Origin: M50B103 sp041667565
GTDB lineage: Bacteria; Fidelibacterota; Fidelibacteria; Fidelibacterales; Fidelibacteraceae
Assembly: GCA_964572745.1 (NCBI GenBank)
Contig: CAZNFT010000006.1
Location: 1-61,584, forward strand
Direction: 5' to 3'
Length of the DNA stretch: 61,584 nucleotides
The position numbers were made by a program, and so were the translations under genes. A model generated the notes under the pieces. It saw nothing but the letters and a program-made list of their open reading frames with translations. It was not told the origin of the DNA and ran no database searches. Shown here piece by piece: positions 43,342 through 52,551 of the stretch; the stretch's first letter is position 1; each line of letters begins with the position of its first letter.

Positions 43342-44315
43342 AAAATAAAAAACTTCAACTGATCATTGTTATCCTCATCTCTGCACTGGGCTTATACATA
43401 GCTTTTCTTGATATAAATTGGAATGATTTTATATCTGAACTAAGATCCATCGATCTTGTTTGGTATATTGGGGGAATGGCTGCCATGCTGATGATCATAT
43501 TCATCAGAGCCCTTCGTTGGAGAATACTACTCTTGCCCATGGGCAATTATTCCACTGTAAAACTTTACAAAGGAACCATTGCAGGTTTTTTTACAAATTA
43601 CATACTCCCTTTCCGCATAGGCGAAATAGCAAGAGCCTATATTACCGGAAAATTTATCGAGGAAAAGGGCTCTGTACTGATCCCGTCAATCGTTATTGAA
43701 AGACTGATAGATGGTGTATCCTTTTTTATTTTTGTTGTCATTTTTTCCTTCTTTATTGAGCTACCATTAAGTGATCAGCAAATAAGTCTGATCAGGATTT
43801 TACTTTTTGTGATCTTATTTGTTCTGGTACTTGGCATATATCTCTATTATAAATTCAGCGAAAAGATCACTGGTTTTCTTGATAAAAAAGAAGGTAAAGT
43901 TGTAAATTTTATTAAAGACCTTCATCATGGCATGCTTTTTTTGTTTAAGGTCAGGCATCCATTCCACATAATATTTTATAGCTTTTTGATCTGGTTTGTT
44001 ACAGGTTTAACATATTGGGCCGGATTAAAAGCAATGCATATTGAACTTGGTCTTATAGAAAGCTTTATTCTCTTTGCAGCTGCCATGGTAGCTATTGCTA
44101 TCCCCGCTGCTCCCGGTTTTGTTGGGACTTTTCATGCCGCGATGGTCGGTGCTTTAATGGCATTTAATATTGATAAAAGCACTGCAGCCAGTTACGCATT
44201 TCTCCAACACCTCATCGGCATGATCCCACTTTGCCTCTTTGGATTTATTCACTTTTTAGAAGCTAATATGTCTTTTAAAGAGATCAAAAGCGTGAGTCGT
44301 GAGACAAAGCAGTGA
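43338..44315 (+). CDS. Flippase-like (lysylphosphatidylglycerol synthase TM) protein
   Basis: Polytopic membrane protein of 325 residues with about 8 helices. IIFIRALRWRILLLPMG, FTNYILPFRIGEIARAYI and the later AIPAAPGFVGTFHAAMVGAL are the blocks of the UPF0104/AglD-like superfamily, seen in the membrane half of MprF. There is no aminoacyl transferase half, so it may move lipids or polyprenyl-linked sugars; substrate unknown. It is the last gene of a yqeY-cvpA-flippase group. Confidence 0.88.
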   Translation: MKNKKLQLIIVILISALGLYIAFLDINWNDFISELRSIDLVWYIGGMAAMLMIIFIRALRWRILLLPMGNYSTVKLYKGTIAGFFTNYILPFRIGEIARAYITGKFIEEKGSVLIPSIVIERLIDGVSFFIFVVIFSFFIELPLSDQQISLIRILLFVILFVLVLGIYLYYKFSEKITGFLDKKEGKVVNFIKDLHHGMLFLFKVRHPFHIIFYSFLIWFVTGLTYWAGLKAMHIELGLIESFILFAAAMVAIAIPAAPGFVGTFHAAMVGALMAFNIDKSTAASYAFLQHLIGMIPLCLFGFIHFLEANMSFKEIKSVSRETKQ

Positions 44316-44364
44316 TCAGAGACCAAAGACCAGAGTGAGCCTCCCTGAATAGTGTTGACAAGAT

Positions 44365-45150
44365 TTACTTAGACTTTTTCTTCTGCGAGAACATCCATTT
44401 CATCATTTCAGGATCTGCAAAAGCAAGTTTCCAGGAGCCATGCCCTACTCCGGGATATTCGGTATATTTTATCTTTGTACCACCGGCATCTTTAATGGCT
44501 TTGACAATATTTTGCGATCGAAATGTAGGAACAACAGTATCATCGGCTCCATGGAAAACCCAAATAGGCATATCGATTAATTTAGGAGCCTGTTTTTCAT
44601 CAGCTCCGCCACAGACTGGGACAGCCGCTGCAATTTTTTCGGGTAAGCGAGAGATAAGATCCCATGTCCCATATCCACCCATGGATAATCCCATCACATA
44701 AATGCGTCGTTCATTTATAGGGTATTCATCAATCGCTTTATCAATAAGCTCCATAACTAAAGCCATGGTTTTGGAAGGATCCTCCGGCATTTCGTGGCTA
44801 TTGAGTGCCCAATGTTGTTCCAGCCAGCGTTTTCCACTGGGACATTGTGGGGCGATCACATAGCAGGGATAATCCTTGCGGTTATCTTCCTGAATAAAAG
44901 CGCCTGCTCCCCATATCAATTGCCTTTCATTATCATTTCCCCGTTCACCGGATCCGTGAAGAAAAATTACAAGAGGGTATTTCTGTAGAAAACATTTGCG
45001 TTCAGGTTCAAGCAATCTATATAGCAAGGTATCATCAGCAGCATTAATATACACCTCAGCTGAAAATGCCGCCAAAGCTTCGGGCGAGGCCTCAATTGAA
45101 AATGAAAAAAAGACAAGACATGATAAGAGAAATATTTTGATCGTTTTCAT
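44365..45150 (-). CDS. Exported alpha/beta-hydrolase (esterase/peptidase-like)
   Basis: 261 residues with a signal peptide ending near SIEAS. The hydrolase features are YPLVIFLHGSGERGND (oxyanion loop), the nucleophile elbow YVMGLSMGGYGTWDLISR, VFHGADDTVVP with the Asp, and YPGVGHGSWKLAF with the His. It resembles prolyl-oligopeptidase-like or feruloyl/PHB-depolymerase-type esterases acting outside the inner membrane. Substrate unknown. Confidence 0.88.
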   Translation of the reverse strand: MKTIKIFLLSCLVFFSFSIEASPEALAAFSAEVYINAADDTLLYRLLEPERKCFLQKYPLVIFLHGSGERGNDNERQLIWGAGAFIQEDNRKDYPCYVIAPQCPSGKRWLEQHWALNSHEMPEDPSKTMALVMELIDKAIDEYPINERRIYVMGLSMGGYGTWDLISRLPEKIAAAVPVCGGADEKQAPKLIDMPIWVFHGADDTVVPTFRSQNIVKAIKDAGGTKIKYTEYPGVGHGSWKLAFADPEMMKWMFSQKKKSK

Positions 45151-45324
45151 GACTATTCTCCGTTTTTTTTTAGATTTTCCCTTTCTAAGAAAAAATACAG
45201 GCTAAGTTAAGTATAATTAGCTGATATTTTCCACTTTTTTGTTAAGATAATTATTTTACTTTTGCATAGTGTTTTATTTAGATGTAGTTTCCGATGAAAC
45301 AAAATAAACAGAAGGGGTTTATGA

Positions 45325-45852
45325 ATGGATGTAGTAAAAATTCTTCCTGAGATCAATGGGATCAAAGATGCCGACTTAAAACAAAAAGTCATCAACATCT
45401 GGAATGAAGCAGCAGATTACCGTGGTTGGACAAGTGAACTTCTCATGGCAATTCCTTTTACCTTACTTGCTGAGAATGTGAGTATTTCATTTATTGATCA
45501 CGTCCGTGCTGTCTGTAGAATGTGCATGGCAGTTGATGATGTCCAGGAGCTTATGCATGGCAATAAGCGTATAGCAGTGAATCGCGACTATCTTATCGCC
45601 GGAGCTCTGCTGGCTGATGTTGGCAAGCTTCTTGAATACGAAATTGTAAATGGTAAATCAGTGAAATCGAGTTATGGTCGTTATTTGCGACATCCTTTTT
45701 CGGGAGTAGGACTTGCTTTCAAGCATGATGTTCCCGAAGAAGTAATGCATGTTATCGCAACACATTCCAAAGAAGGCGACGGAGAAAAACGCTCACCTGA
45801 ATCAATTATTTTCCATCATGCAGATTTTATTGATTTCGAATTGGTAAAATAA
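45325..45852 (+). CDS. HD-domain-like protein with altered HD doublet
   Basis: Soluble protein of 175 residues. The HD-type order is recognisable: IDHVRAVCRMC (first His), then AGALLADVGKLLEYE where most have an H-D doublet, then LRHPFSGVGLA, VIATHSKEGD and FHHADFIDFE. The His of the HD pair is Ala here, so metal binding may be impaired or reorganised. GAAGGGG lies about eight bases upstream. A terminator follows 18 bases after the stop. Confidence 0.8.
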   Translation: MDVVKILPEINGIKDADLKQKVINIWNEAADYRGWTSELLMAIPFTLLAENVSISFIDHVRAVCRMCMAVDDVQELMHGNKRIAVNRDYLIAGALLADVGKLLEYEIVNGKSVKSSYGRYLRHPFSGVGLAFKHDVPEEVMHVIATHSKEGDGEKRSPESIIFHHADFIDFELVK

Positions 45853-45869
45853 ATTCACTGATAATACAT

Positions 45870-45899
45870 ACAGCCCTTTCTTTGAGAGGGCTGTTTTTT
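45870..45899 (+). terminator. Rho-independent terminator of the HD-like gene
   Basis: ACAGCCCT pairs with AGGGCTGT around a nine-base loop, followed by T residues. It lies between two genes reading towards each other and may serve both. Confidence 0.85.
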
Positions 45900-45919
45900 A
45901 TATCCATTCGATATTTTAA

Positions 45920-46444
45920 CTATTTAGCTGCGATCTCTGTATGCAGTATTTCACCGAAATAAATGCGATGATAATCACCTTCAGGCGGATATTTATCTAA
46001 TAAGGTTTTATCTAAAAAATGTGTTTCATCCATGTCTTGCCAGTAGATCTTCTTGCAGGCAATAATAAGATCGGCTTCATCAAAGGCCGGTGCTTTAACA
46101 TTTGGAATGGCAATGGGGCTTAGTCCAACTTTTTTGTATTTATTTGCCACATCTCTTCCTGATACTGTCCCAAGATACCTTAAAGCTTTTTTATATTCAT
46201 CAGGAAAGCGACTTAAGGTAAAAGTATCATAACGATCCATAAAAGACAAAGTATAGCGCGAAGGACGAACAACCACCTGTGCAAAAGGTCTGGACCACAT
46301 TGTACCAAGCGATCCCCATGCAACGGTCATCGTATTAAAATCACCAATTTCAAGATCACCGGCAGTCAATAAAAACCAATCATTTTGCCAGACATTCCCG
46401 GGCTTTAGGATAAGGTCATGAATATCAATAATGTCTCGTTTCAT
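45920..46444 (-). CDS. Flavin reductase-like protein
   Basis: 174 residues with the FMN-binding split barrel. WFLLTAGDLEIGDFNTMTVAWGSL is the usual start, MWSRPFAQVVVRPSRYTLSF the flavin-contacting centre, and SGRDVANKYKKVGL the following block. It most likely reduces FMN/FAD or ferric/other low-potential acceptors; partner unknown. It reads toward the HD-like gene, with one terminator between them. Confidence 0.88.
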   Translation of the reverse strand: MKRDIIDIHDLILKPGNVWQNDWFLLTAGDLEIGDFNTMTVAWGSLGTMWSRPFAQVVVRPSRYTLSFMDRYDTFTLSRFPDEYKKALRYLGTVSGRDVANKYKKVGLSPIAIPNVKAPAFDEADLIIACKKIYWQDMDETHFLDKTLLDKYPPEGDYHRIYFGEILHTEIAAK

Positions 46445-46532
46445 ATTTATTACTCCTTTTTAAAATATTACTAACTTTTCATGAGGATTAAAATTAAATT
46501 CTAAAGAACCTTAATAAATCCGGAGTAAAAAA

Positions 46533-46751
46533 ATGGCTAAAAAACAGTTGAATTATCTTTGTCCCAAATGTGGAAACCGTGAATATGAGGTCGATGAGAT
46601 ACGAACCACGGGTGGTGGTTTAAGTAAGTTACTCGATGTCCAAAATAAAAGATTTACTGTTGTTAGCTGTAAAAGATGCCATTACTCAGAGCTATATAAA
46701 GGCAGCACTAGCGCCCTGGGAAATATTTTTGATCTTTTTATTGGTGGATAG
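46533..46751 (+). CDS. Zinc-ribbon nucleic-acid-binding protein (DUF2082-like)
   Basis: 72 residues with two CXXC knuckles: YLCPKCGNREYEV and VSCKRCHYSELYK, separated by a conserved glycine-rich EIRTTGGGLSKLLDVQN and followed by LGNIFDLFIGG. This matches small DUF2082 zinc-ribbon proteins. The function is unknown. GGAG lies eight bases before the ATG. A large palindrome follows. Confidence 0.9.
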   Translation: MAKKQLNYLCPKCGNREYEVDEIRTTGGGLSKLLDVQNKRFTVVSCKRCHYSELYKGSTSALGNIFDLFIGG

Positions 46752-46867
46752 GCTTAAGCTTGAACACTGGGCTTTGGACGCTAAGAAATAAGTTATCGAG
46801 ACCCCCGGTTATACTTATAAAAATTTTTTTTGTTTCTCCAAAAACTTTTTGAAAAATTAAAAAAATC

Positions 46868-46889
46868 GAGACGCGAAGCTTCGCGTCTC
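46868..46889. terminator. Perfect 22-base palindromic terminator, convergent
   Basis: GAGACGCGAAG and its complement CTTCGCGTCTC meet without a loop base, giving a strong hairpin flanked by AAAAA on one side and TTTGTATTTG on the other. It separates the convergent zinc-ribbon and TlpA-like genes and probably ends both. Confidence 0.8.
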
Positions 46890-46945
46890 TTTGTATTTGA
46901 ATCTCTCGACTTAGGTTTTATATCTTAGGATTTAGGACTTGAGTG

Positions 46946-48151
46946 TCAGGACTCTCGCTTTACGACTCTTAATTCTTCAATATACCAATTCAGGATCTTA
47001 ATGAATTCTTCGCCATCGGTAAAACCGACTTTTTTATAACGAATTATTCCTTTCTGGTCAACAATGAATATGGTAGGTATTCCCTTTACTCCAAACTGAC
47101 TTTGAATACCATCAGCGTAGTAAACAGGGAAATCGAGAGCATTCTTCTTGACAAAAGGAGGGACTAAGTATGTATCTCTATCTGTTGAAATAGCAATGAC
47201 CTTAAGATCCTCATCATTGGAGTAGTGATGATGAAATTCATTTAAGAGAGGCAATTCTTTTCGACAAGGAGGACACCATGTTGCAAAGAAAGATACAATT
47301 GTGATCTTATTTTTGAGTTCTGTATCAGTCAGCCTACTACCATCAAGACCACTTAGATTAAATTCCGGTACGGGTAGATTGATTTCAGCAGCTAAAAGAT
47401 TCTGACGCAACAAATTTCTACCTAAAAAAATCGTATCATCAAGCATTGTGGAGATCTCTGCTTTCGAATAGCCTAATAGTTCCGCTGTTTTTCTAACTTC
47501 TGATTTTGCTTCAAGAGACCCGGGGGTCATTTTGAGTGCTTCAATACTTGCTCGTAAGGATTGCTCGTAACGATTAAGTTTGATCAATGCCCTGCTATAA
47601 TTTAAGAGAAGATCTGTATCTTTATAGTCGGCAATAATTTCCTCATATACATTTATGGCTTTTGTTAATTCTTGTCGTTCTATTAACATAAGAGCATAAT
47701 CATCCGAGATCATGGCATAATAGGTGCTAAGGTGATCCGCCAGTTCTTCTTGGGAGAAATTTCTGTCAGCATAATGTTTCTCAGCTAAATTCATGTATTC
47801 ATCGGTTTTAATGATCTTTCTTGCACGAACAACTGCAGCAAAGAGTGAATCTTTCAAGATAGGATTTTCTGTTTCTACATTAGCAAGAAAGCCAAGCGTC
47901 ATAGCTTTTGAAAAGGAATCGGGATTTTGATTAAAAACTCGTATCACTTTTTGATAATTCCCAAGGTCATTTCTTTTAACTATCTCCGGCAAGATCTTTT
48001 CACATAAGTCATAGACCTCAATCGAAGGCTTTTTCTGACTTTTTAAAATGGATGAGATAGCATTATTATATTCAGAATCTCTGCTTAATTCTCTATTACT
48101 ACAGCCCACGAAAAACAAAACGACAAGTAAGGCAATACTTATTTTTTTCAT
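46946..48151 (-). CDS. TlpA-like thioredoxin-domain lipoprotein
   Basis: 401 residues. Lipobox LVVLFFVGCSNRE. The N-terminal two-thirds is helical and TPR-like (YAMISDDYALMLIERQELTK, LLNYSRALIKLNRYEQSLRA). The C-terminal thioredoxin fold has ITIVSFFATWCPPCRKELPL (CXXC active site), IAISTDRDT and GIPTIFIVDQKG with the cis-Pro. It probably reduces or rearranges disulfides of exported proteins. It lies 15 bases after the PorV-like gene. Confidence 0.9.
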   Translation of the reverse strand: MKKISIALLVVLFFVGCSNRELSRDSEYNNAISSILKSQKKPSIEVYDLCEKILPEIVKRNDLGNYQKVIRVFNQNPDSFSKAMTLGFLANVETENPILKDSLFAAVVRARKIIKTDEYMNLAEKHYADRNFSQEELADHLSTYYAMISDDYALMLIERQELTKAINVYEEIIADYKDTDLLLNYSRALIKLNRYEQSLRASIEALKMTPGSLEAKSEVRKTAELLGYSKAEISTMLDDTIFLGRNLLRQNLLAAEINLPVPEFNLSGLDGSRLTDTELKNKITIVSFFATWCPPCRKELPLLNEFHHHYSNDEDLKVIAISTDRDTYLVPPFVKKNALDFPVYYADGIQSQFGVKGIPTIFIVDQKGIIRYKKVGFTDGEEFIKILNWYIEELRVVKRES

Positions 48152-48166
48152 AAATTCCCCTGATTT

Positions 48167-49204
48167 CTATTTTAGGATCTCCGGCGATATTCTCAGGGAG
48201 ATCAAATGTGAGCTGCCCAGATCGCCACCTAATGAAGGTCTGAATGAGTAATTGATATCTAATTTATCTAATAATATTTCTAATCCTGCATGAAAACCGT
48301 CTCCGGCTTTATAAGAAAATCCCGCAGCCACTAGTTCTTTATATTTTACCCTGACTAAAGGTTGAATATCCACGGCAATATTCTTGCCAATGGAAAATAA
48401 ATAGTAATCAATATTTTCACTGATAGCGACTGCGGCAGATAATCCGGGTTCAAGGCTTATATCGCCCATTTTAACCGGGACTAAAAAGGCAGACTTAAAT
48501 TGCGGCGGATAATACTGAGCCGTTCCGTTGGAGAAAACCATCAAGGCCGAGGGCAAATTCTTGAGAGAATATAAAGATCTAAGATGTTTTCCCTGATGCT
48601 CGGCATTAAAATCAAAGGTTAATCCCAGTCCATTACTTTCTATCAAACTCGTATATAATAGCCCAAGTGTTAAGCCAAAATTCCAGTTATTGACCTGGTA
48701 AATCGGCATTCCAAGGTGAAGAGTATAATTTGCAATACCCTGAAAAACAACGCCATCATAATCAATGATCTCGTTCTGGTCCAAAATTCCATTGCCCTCA
48801 CCTGTATCACCTGTTCCGGGAATTCCGTCAATTCCGTAATCTAAGAGTGCATTGCGAGAATCGGGAATGTCTTCAACGCCAATACGCGATAACATCACAC
48901 CAACAGGTCTATTCTTGAGATTAAAAGTAAAGGCTGCAGAAGAAGCCGAAACCTCATTTCTAAACCAAGTGGAATGATACAAATAAATTGATTTTGAGCT
49001 TTTAGCATCTAGTCTTGCGGAATTCAGCATGGTATTATCACTACCATATTGCATTAAGCCATAGGCAGTCCCGTATAATTCGCCACCCGGACCGCGTAGA
49101 AGCGAGAGATAATCATTACCATAAGAAGCGTATTCTGCAGAAAGCCCCAAAGGCAAGAAGAGCAAAGCAATAAGACCCCAGATGTAATTTATTTTTCTTT
49201 TCAT
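48167..49204 (-). CDS. PorV/PorQ-like outer-membrane protein
   Basis: 345 residues with a signal peptide ending near LGLSAEYASYG. The sequence alternates as a beta-barrel and has a Ca-binding-like loop, DGIPGTGDTGEGNGILDQNE. It resembles the PorV/PorQ family whose members assist type IX secretion. That fits the sorting tail seen in the propeller protein at 86-2377. Assignment to PorV versus PorQ is not possible. It precedes the TlpA-like gene on the same strand. Confidence 0.65.
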   Translation of the reverse strand: MKRKINYIWGLIALLFLPLGLSAEYASYGNDYLSLLRGPGGELYGTAYGLMQYGSDNTMLNSARLDAKSSKSIYLYHSTWFRNEVSASSAAFTFNLKNRPVGVMLSRIGVEDIPDSRNALLDYGIDGIPGTGDTGEGNGILDQNEIIDYDGVVFQGIANYTLHLGMPIYQVNNWNFGLTLGLLYTSLIESNGLGLTFDFNAEHQGKHLRSLYSLKNLPSALMVFSNGTAQYYPPQFKSAFLVPVKMGDISLEPGLSAAVAISENIDYYLFSIGKNIAVDIQPLVRVKYKELVAAGFSYKAGDGFHAGLEILLDKLDINYSFRPSLGGDLGSSHLISLRISPEILK

Positions 49205-49268
49205 ATGTAAAATATAATGATTTTTTTTAAGGATGTTCCTTGTTTTTATAATAATAAGACGGAATCAC

Positions 49269-49946
49269 CTATCTTTTGAATAATTTACCTTTATCTAAGT
49301 AGTAATTAATTACTGCAATTTTTGCAATATCCTCATCGTGAGTTACCAGGAAAAAAGTCTGGTTTAGATCCTTTTGTATTTTCTGGAAAAGCTCAAGGAC
49401 TTTTTCTCCTGTTTCCCTGTCCAGATTTCCGGTAGGCTCGTCAGCTAAAAGAATATCAGGCTCATTAATAAGCGCGCGCCCAATCACGGCTCTTTGTTTT
49501 TCCCCGCCGGAAATTTCGGCTGGATAATGGTGGCCACGATCAACTAAACCTAAATAATCGAGCAACTCATTCGCCTTTGATAAAGCAAGTGATTTTTTGT
49601 CTCCCTTTATCATTAAAGGCATGGCAACATTTTCAAGTATGCTAAACTCGGGAAGCAAATAATGAAACTGAAAAACAAACCCAATATGCCTTTGACGAAA
49701 CTTTGCGAGCTGATTTTCGGGCAATCGACTTACATTTTGTCCGGCTATCCATAATTCACCACTATCAGCTGAATCCATCGTGCCAATAATATTCAAAAAA
49801 GTGGATTTTCCGCAACCTGATGGTCCCATAAGGGAAATAAAATCCCCCTGCTCGATCTTTATATTAATGCCATCTAAAACGTTTAGAGTCTGAGCTCCGG
49901 ACACATAGCTTTTGGAAAGATCTTTAGTTTCAATAATTGTTTTCAT
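49269..49946 (-). CDS. lolD: Lipoprotein-releasing ABC transporter ATPase (LolD)
   Basis: About 225 residues, the ATPase of a Lol-type exporter. Walker A is SLMGPSGCGKSTFLNIIG, the Q-loop is FVFQFHYLLPEFS, the signature is AEISGGEKQRAVIGRALI, and Walker B with the catalytic Glu is ILLADEPTGNLD; the switch His is in FFLVTHDEDIA. The ATG at 49946 is spaced from AAGAG better than one two codons upstream. It follows two permease genes. Confidence 0.92.
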   Translation of the reverse strand: MKTIIETKDLSKSYVSGAQTLNVLDGINIKIEQGDFISLMGPSGCGKSTFLNIIGTMDSADSGELWIAGQNVSRLPENQLAKFRQRHIGFVFQFHYLLPEFSILENVAMPLMIKGDKKSLALSKANELLDYLGLVDRGHHYPAEISGGEKQRAVIGRALINEPDILLADEPTGNLDRETGEKVLELFQKIQKDLNQTFFLVTHDEDIAKIAVINYYLDKGKLFKR

Positions 49947-49964
49947 ATCCATCTCTTTTATATC

Positions 49965-51197
49965 TTAATTTTTAGTTTTTATAGCTTCAAGTGGTTTGAT
50001 CTTGTTCGCCCTTCTTGCCGGGATCAAGGAAGAAAAAGTGATTAAAATTGAAACCATGGCTACTGTAGCAAGAACGTCCCAGAACGTCACGATCACCGGT
50101 ACATATTTAAAAATATAGACCTCATTGGCACCCGGCATCACAATAAAAGGAAAATATTGCTGGATTAACAAGATCAACAGAGAAAAGATCGTACCGGACA
50201 ACATGCCAATTCCACCCGTGTACCAACCCAGTCTAAAATATATTCTATGCGCATCACCCGGTGCACATCCCATGCTCTGTAAAATACCTATCTCCCATTT
50301 TTTTTCAAGAAGCAGCATGATCATGGAAGAAATAAGGTTAAAACCTGCAATAATAACGATCAAACTCAGCACAAGAAAAGTCGCAAGCTTTTCGATCTGC
50401 ATGGCTGAAAACAAATCCAGATGTTCCTCCCACCAGGTGGCCATACGGATATCATCGGGCAGATTCGCTTTCCAATATTTATTTACTTCAGAAAGATCTT
50501 TTGGAGAATGTAATTCAGCTTCAAAGAGGTGAGCATTGGGTTCATCAAGCAAATATTTCATATCAAGAATGTGAATATAGGCACGATAATCAAAATCAAA
50601 AACCGTCGCATTAAAAACATCTTTAATAATACATTTCATGCTGGGTACATTGTAAGAATCTATATCTAACATTGAAATAAGATCAAGTGTATCGCCTGTT
50701 TCAAGTCCTAATTTATGTGCCAAGGAAATACCAAGAATGATTTCCGGAAAACCGGTTTGACCGATATCATCTGTAAGAAATTCATCTTCCTGTAAATATG
50801 GTGAAAGTTTTACAATATCCTGATATTCATCGGGCTGTATCCCCTTAACAAAGGCCAGCTGTTGATAATTCCCCGAACTCAGAAGCATTTTTCTTTCTAT
50901 GCTGGGCGTGACCGTTTTAAAACGAAGGTCTTTATTAAGATCTTTAATAAGTTCATTTCTATCTTCTACAGCAGAATTTTTGACATAAAAAGTCATATCC
51001 GGCGACATATCTTGAGTGCGGGTAAATATCATATCTCTAAAACCGTTCATCACTGAAAGCGAGGCAATAATCGCAAAAGTCCCCAAAAAAGTGCCAATAA
51101 TGGTAATCATGGACGTCGTCGAGATCATTTTAACTTTTTTACGCGAGGAAAAATATCTCCTAGCAATAAAATTTATAAATTTTGTATTTTTACTCAT
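49965..51197 (-). CDS. Lipoprotein-releasing permease LolC/E, second
   Basis: FtsX-like permease of 410 residues: one N-terminal helix (FLGTFAIIASLSVMNGFRDM), a periplasmic domain of about 220 residues, and three C-terminal helices starting at LSLIVIIAGFNLISSMIMLL with EIGILQSMG on the coupling loop. It ends SSLIPARRANKIKPLEAIK, a common LolC/E end. It overlaps the first permease by eight bases. Confidence 0.9.
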   Translation of the reverse strand: MSKNTKFINFIARRYFSSRKKVKMISTTSMITIIGTFLGTFAIIASLSVMNGFRDMIFTRTQDMSPDMTFYVKNSAVEDRNELIKDLNKDLRFKTVTPSIERKMLLSSGNYQQLAFVKGIQPDEYQDIVKLSPYLQEDEFLTDDIGQTGFPEIILGISLAHKLGLETGDTLDLISMLDIDSYNVPSMKCIIKDVFNATVFDFDYRAYIHILDMKYLLDEPNAHLFEAELHSPKDLSEVNKYWKANLPDDIRMATWWEEHLDLFSAMQIEKLATFLVLSLIVIIAGFNLISSMIMLLLEKKWEIGILQSMGCAPGDAHRIYFRLGWYTGGIGMLSGTIFSLLILLIQQYFPFIVMPGANEVYIFKYVPVIVTFWDVLATVAMVSILITFSSLIPARRANKIKPLEAIKTKN

Positions 51198-52407
51198 AGC
51201 GCAGAACCTCTACCGGCTTGATATTGGAGGCATTTCTTGCAGGCAAGAAGGTTGCCAGCAAAGAAATGAAAAATCCTACAAGCACAATGATCAATATAAC
51301 GTCCCAGCTGATCTCAATGGGTAAACGATCAACAAAATAAACATCTGTAGATAGCCTTATCCAGGCAAATTTCATCTGTCCCCATTCAAGGATCTTTGCA
51401 AGAATGATGCCTAAAGTCAGGCCCATTCCTGTTATACAGAGACCATCAATCATAAATTTTTTCTTGATCTCGCTGGCTTTCATGCCCATTGATTTTAAAA
51501 CAGCCGTGTCTTTTTGTTTTACAAGAACGATCATCACGAGCGTAGAAATAATATTGACCAAGGCAACTAAGGCAATAATACCAAAAGTAATGACTATGGG
51601 AGCTTTTTGAGTCTGTAACCACTTAAAAAGCATCAAATTTCGCTCATACCAGGTAACAGGAATATAGTGATAGTCACTTTTTTCATTTACCCAGGCGGAC
51701 ACTTCATTTGCTTTTTTAGCATCTTTCAACATAATCTGATATCCGGTGATCTCTTCGCTATTCCCATTTATCTCATGGGCAAAAGTCATAGGTGCATAAG
51801 CAAAATTACCATCGAATTCTTTCATGCCTGTAGAAAATATTCCCGTAACAATAATGGGATAAGAACGCATGGGATTGAAAGGAGTGGGAAGACCATCCAC
51901 GAATAAAGCTGTGGCCGTATCACCCACATGAATATTCAGATATTCGGCAACTCCCTGACCGAGATAGATTCCCTTTAAACTATCACTTTCACGGAAATCA
52001 ACCTTACCCTCTATACTTTCTTTACTGCGCAAAAGCATATCAAGAAATTCAGCTTCGCTCACACATTCAATAATAATGCCTTCAGTTTCATCTTGAAAGC
52101 GTAACATGGTCTCTAGAGTTGCATAAGAGATCATGGATATAATTTCCGGATCCTGCATAATCATATCAACATAGGCGGAATCGTAATCCAAATGGCGTTT
52201 ATAACTATCTAATCGAATATGTGCTTCAAAATTTGTGATCTGTTCAACCAGATTATTTTCAAAACCTCTCAAAATGCCCAAAGTAAGGGTCATAGCTACC
52301 GTTCCAATAATAAGACCCATAATAGCCAGAACACGAATAAATGGCACAAATTGATCAGAGCGCTTATGAAAAAGAGTCCGTTTTGAAAGATAAAAAAGAA
52401 ATTTCAT
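51190..52407 (-). CDS. Lipoprotein-releasing permease LolC/E, first
   Basis: Second FtsX-type permease of the pair, 405 residues, with the same layout: first helix MGLIIGTVAMTLTLGILRGF, periplasmic domain, then IALVALVNIISTLVMIVLV with DTAVLKSMGMKASEI and the end LLATFLPARNASNIKPVEVL. Together with LolD it would form a Lol complex moving lipoproteins to the outer membrane. That fits the lipoprotein and outer-membrane genes just downstream. It starts about 140 bases downstream of lysS. Confidence 0.9.
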   Translation of the reverse strand: MKFLFYLSKRTLFHKRSDQFVPFIRVLAIMGLIIGTVAMTLTLGILRGFENNLVEQITNFEAHIRLDSYKRHLDYDSAYVDMIMQDPEIISMISYATLETMLRFQDETEGIIIECVSEAEFLDMLLRSKESIEGKVDFRESDSLKGIYLGQGVAEYLNIHVGDTATALFVDGLPTPFNPMRSYPIIVTGIFSTGMKEFDGNFAYAPMTFAHEINGNSEEITGYQIMLKDAKKANEVSAWVNEKSDYHYIPVTWYERNLMLFKWLQTQKAPIVITFGIIALVALVNIISTLVMIVLVKQKDTAVLKSMGMKASEIKKKFMIDGLCITGMGLTLGIILAKILEWGQMKFAWIRLSTDVYFVDRLPIEISWDVILIIVLVGFFISLLATFLPARNASNIKPVEVLRYE

Positions 52408-52551
52408 GAGTAAACTTTATTTAAAATTTAAAGAAGTTTAGTACTTAAATGTTTAGCCTCAGCACATACAAAAGATTCTTCACTCCGCTGCGTTTCGTTC
52501 AAAATGACAAAGTGGACTTCATTGAGTTCAACACATCAACTATCGACTTCT

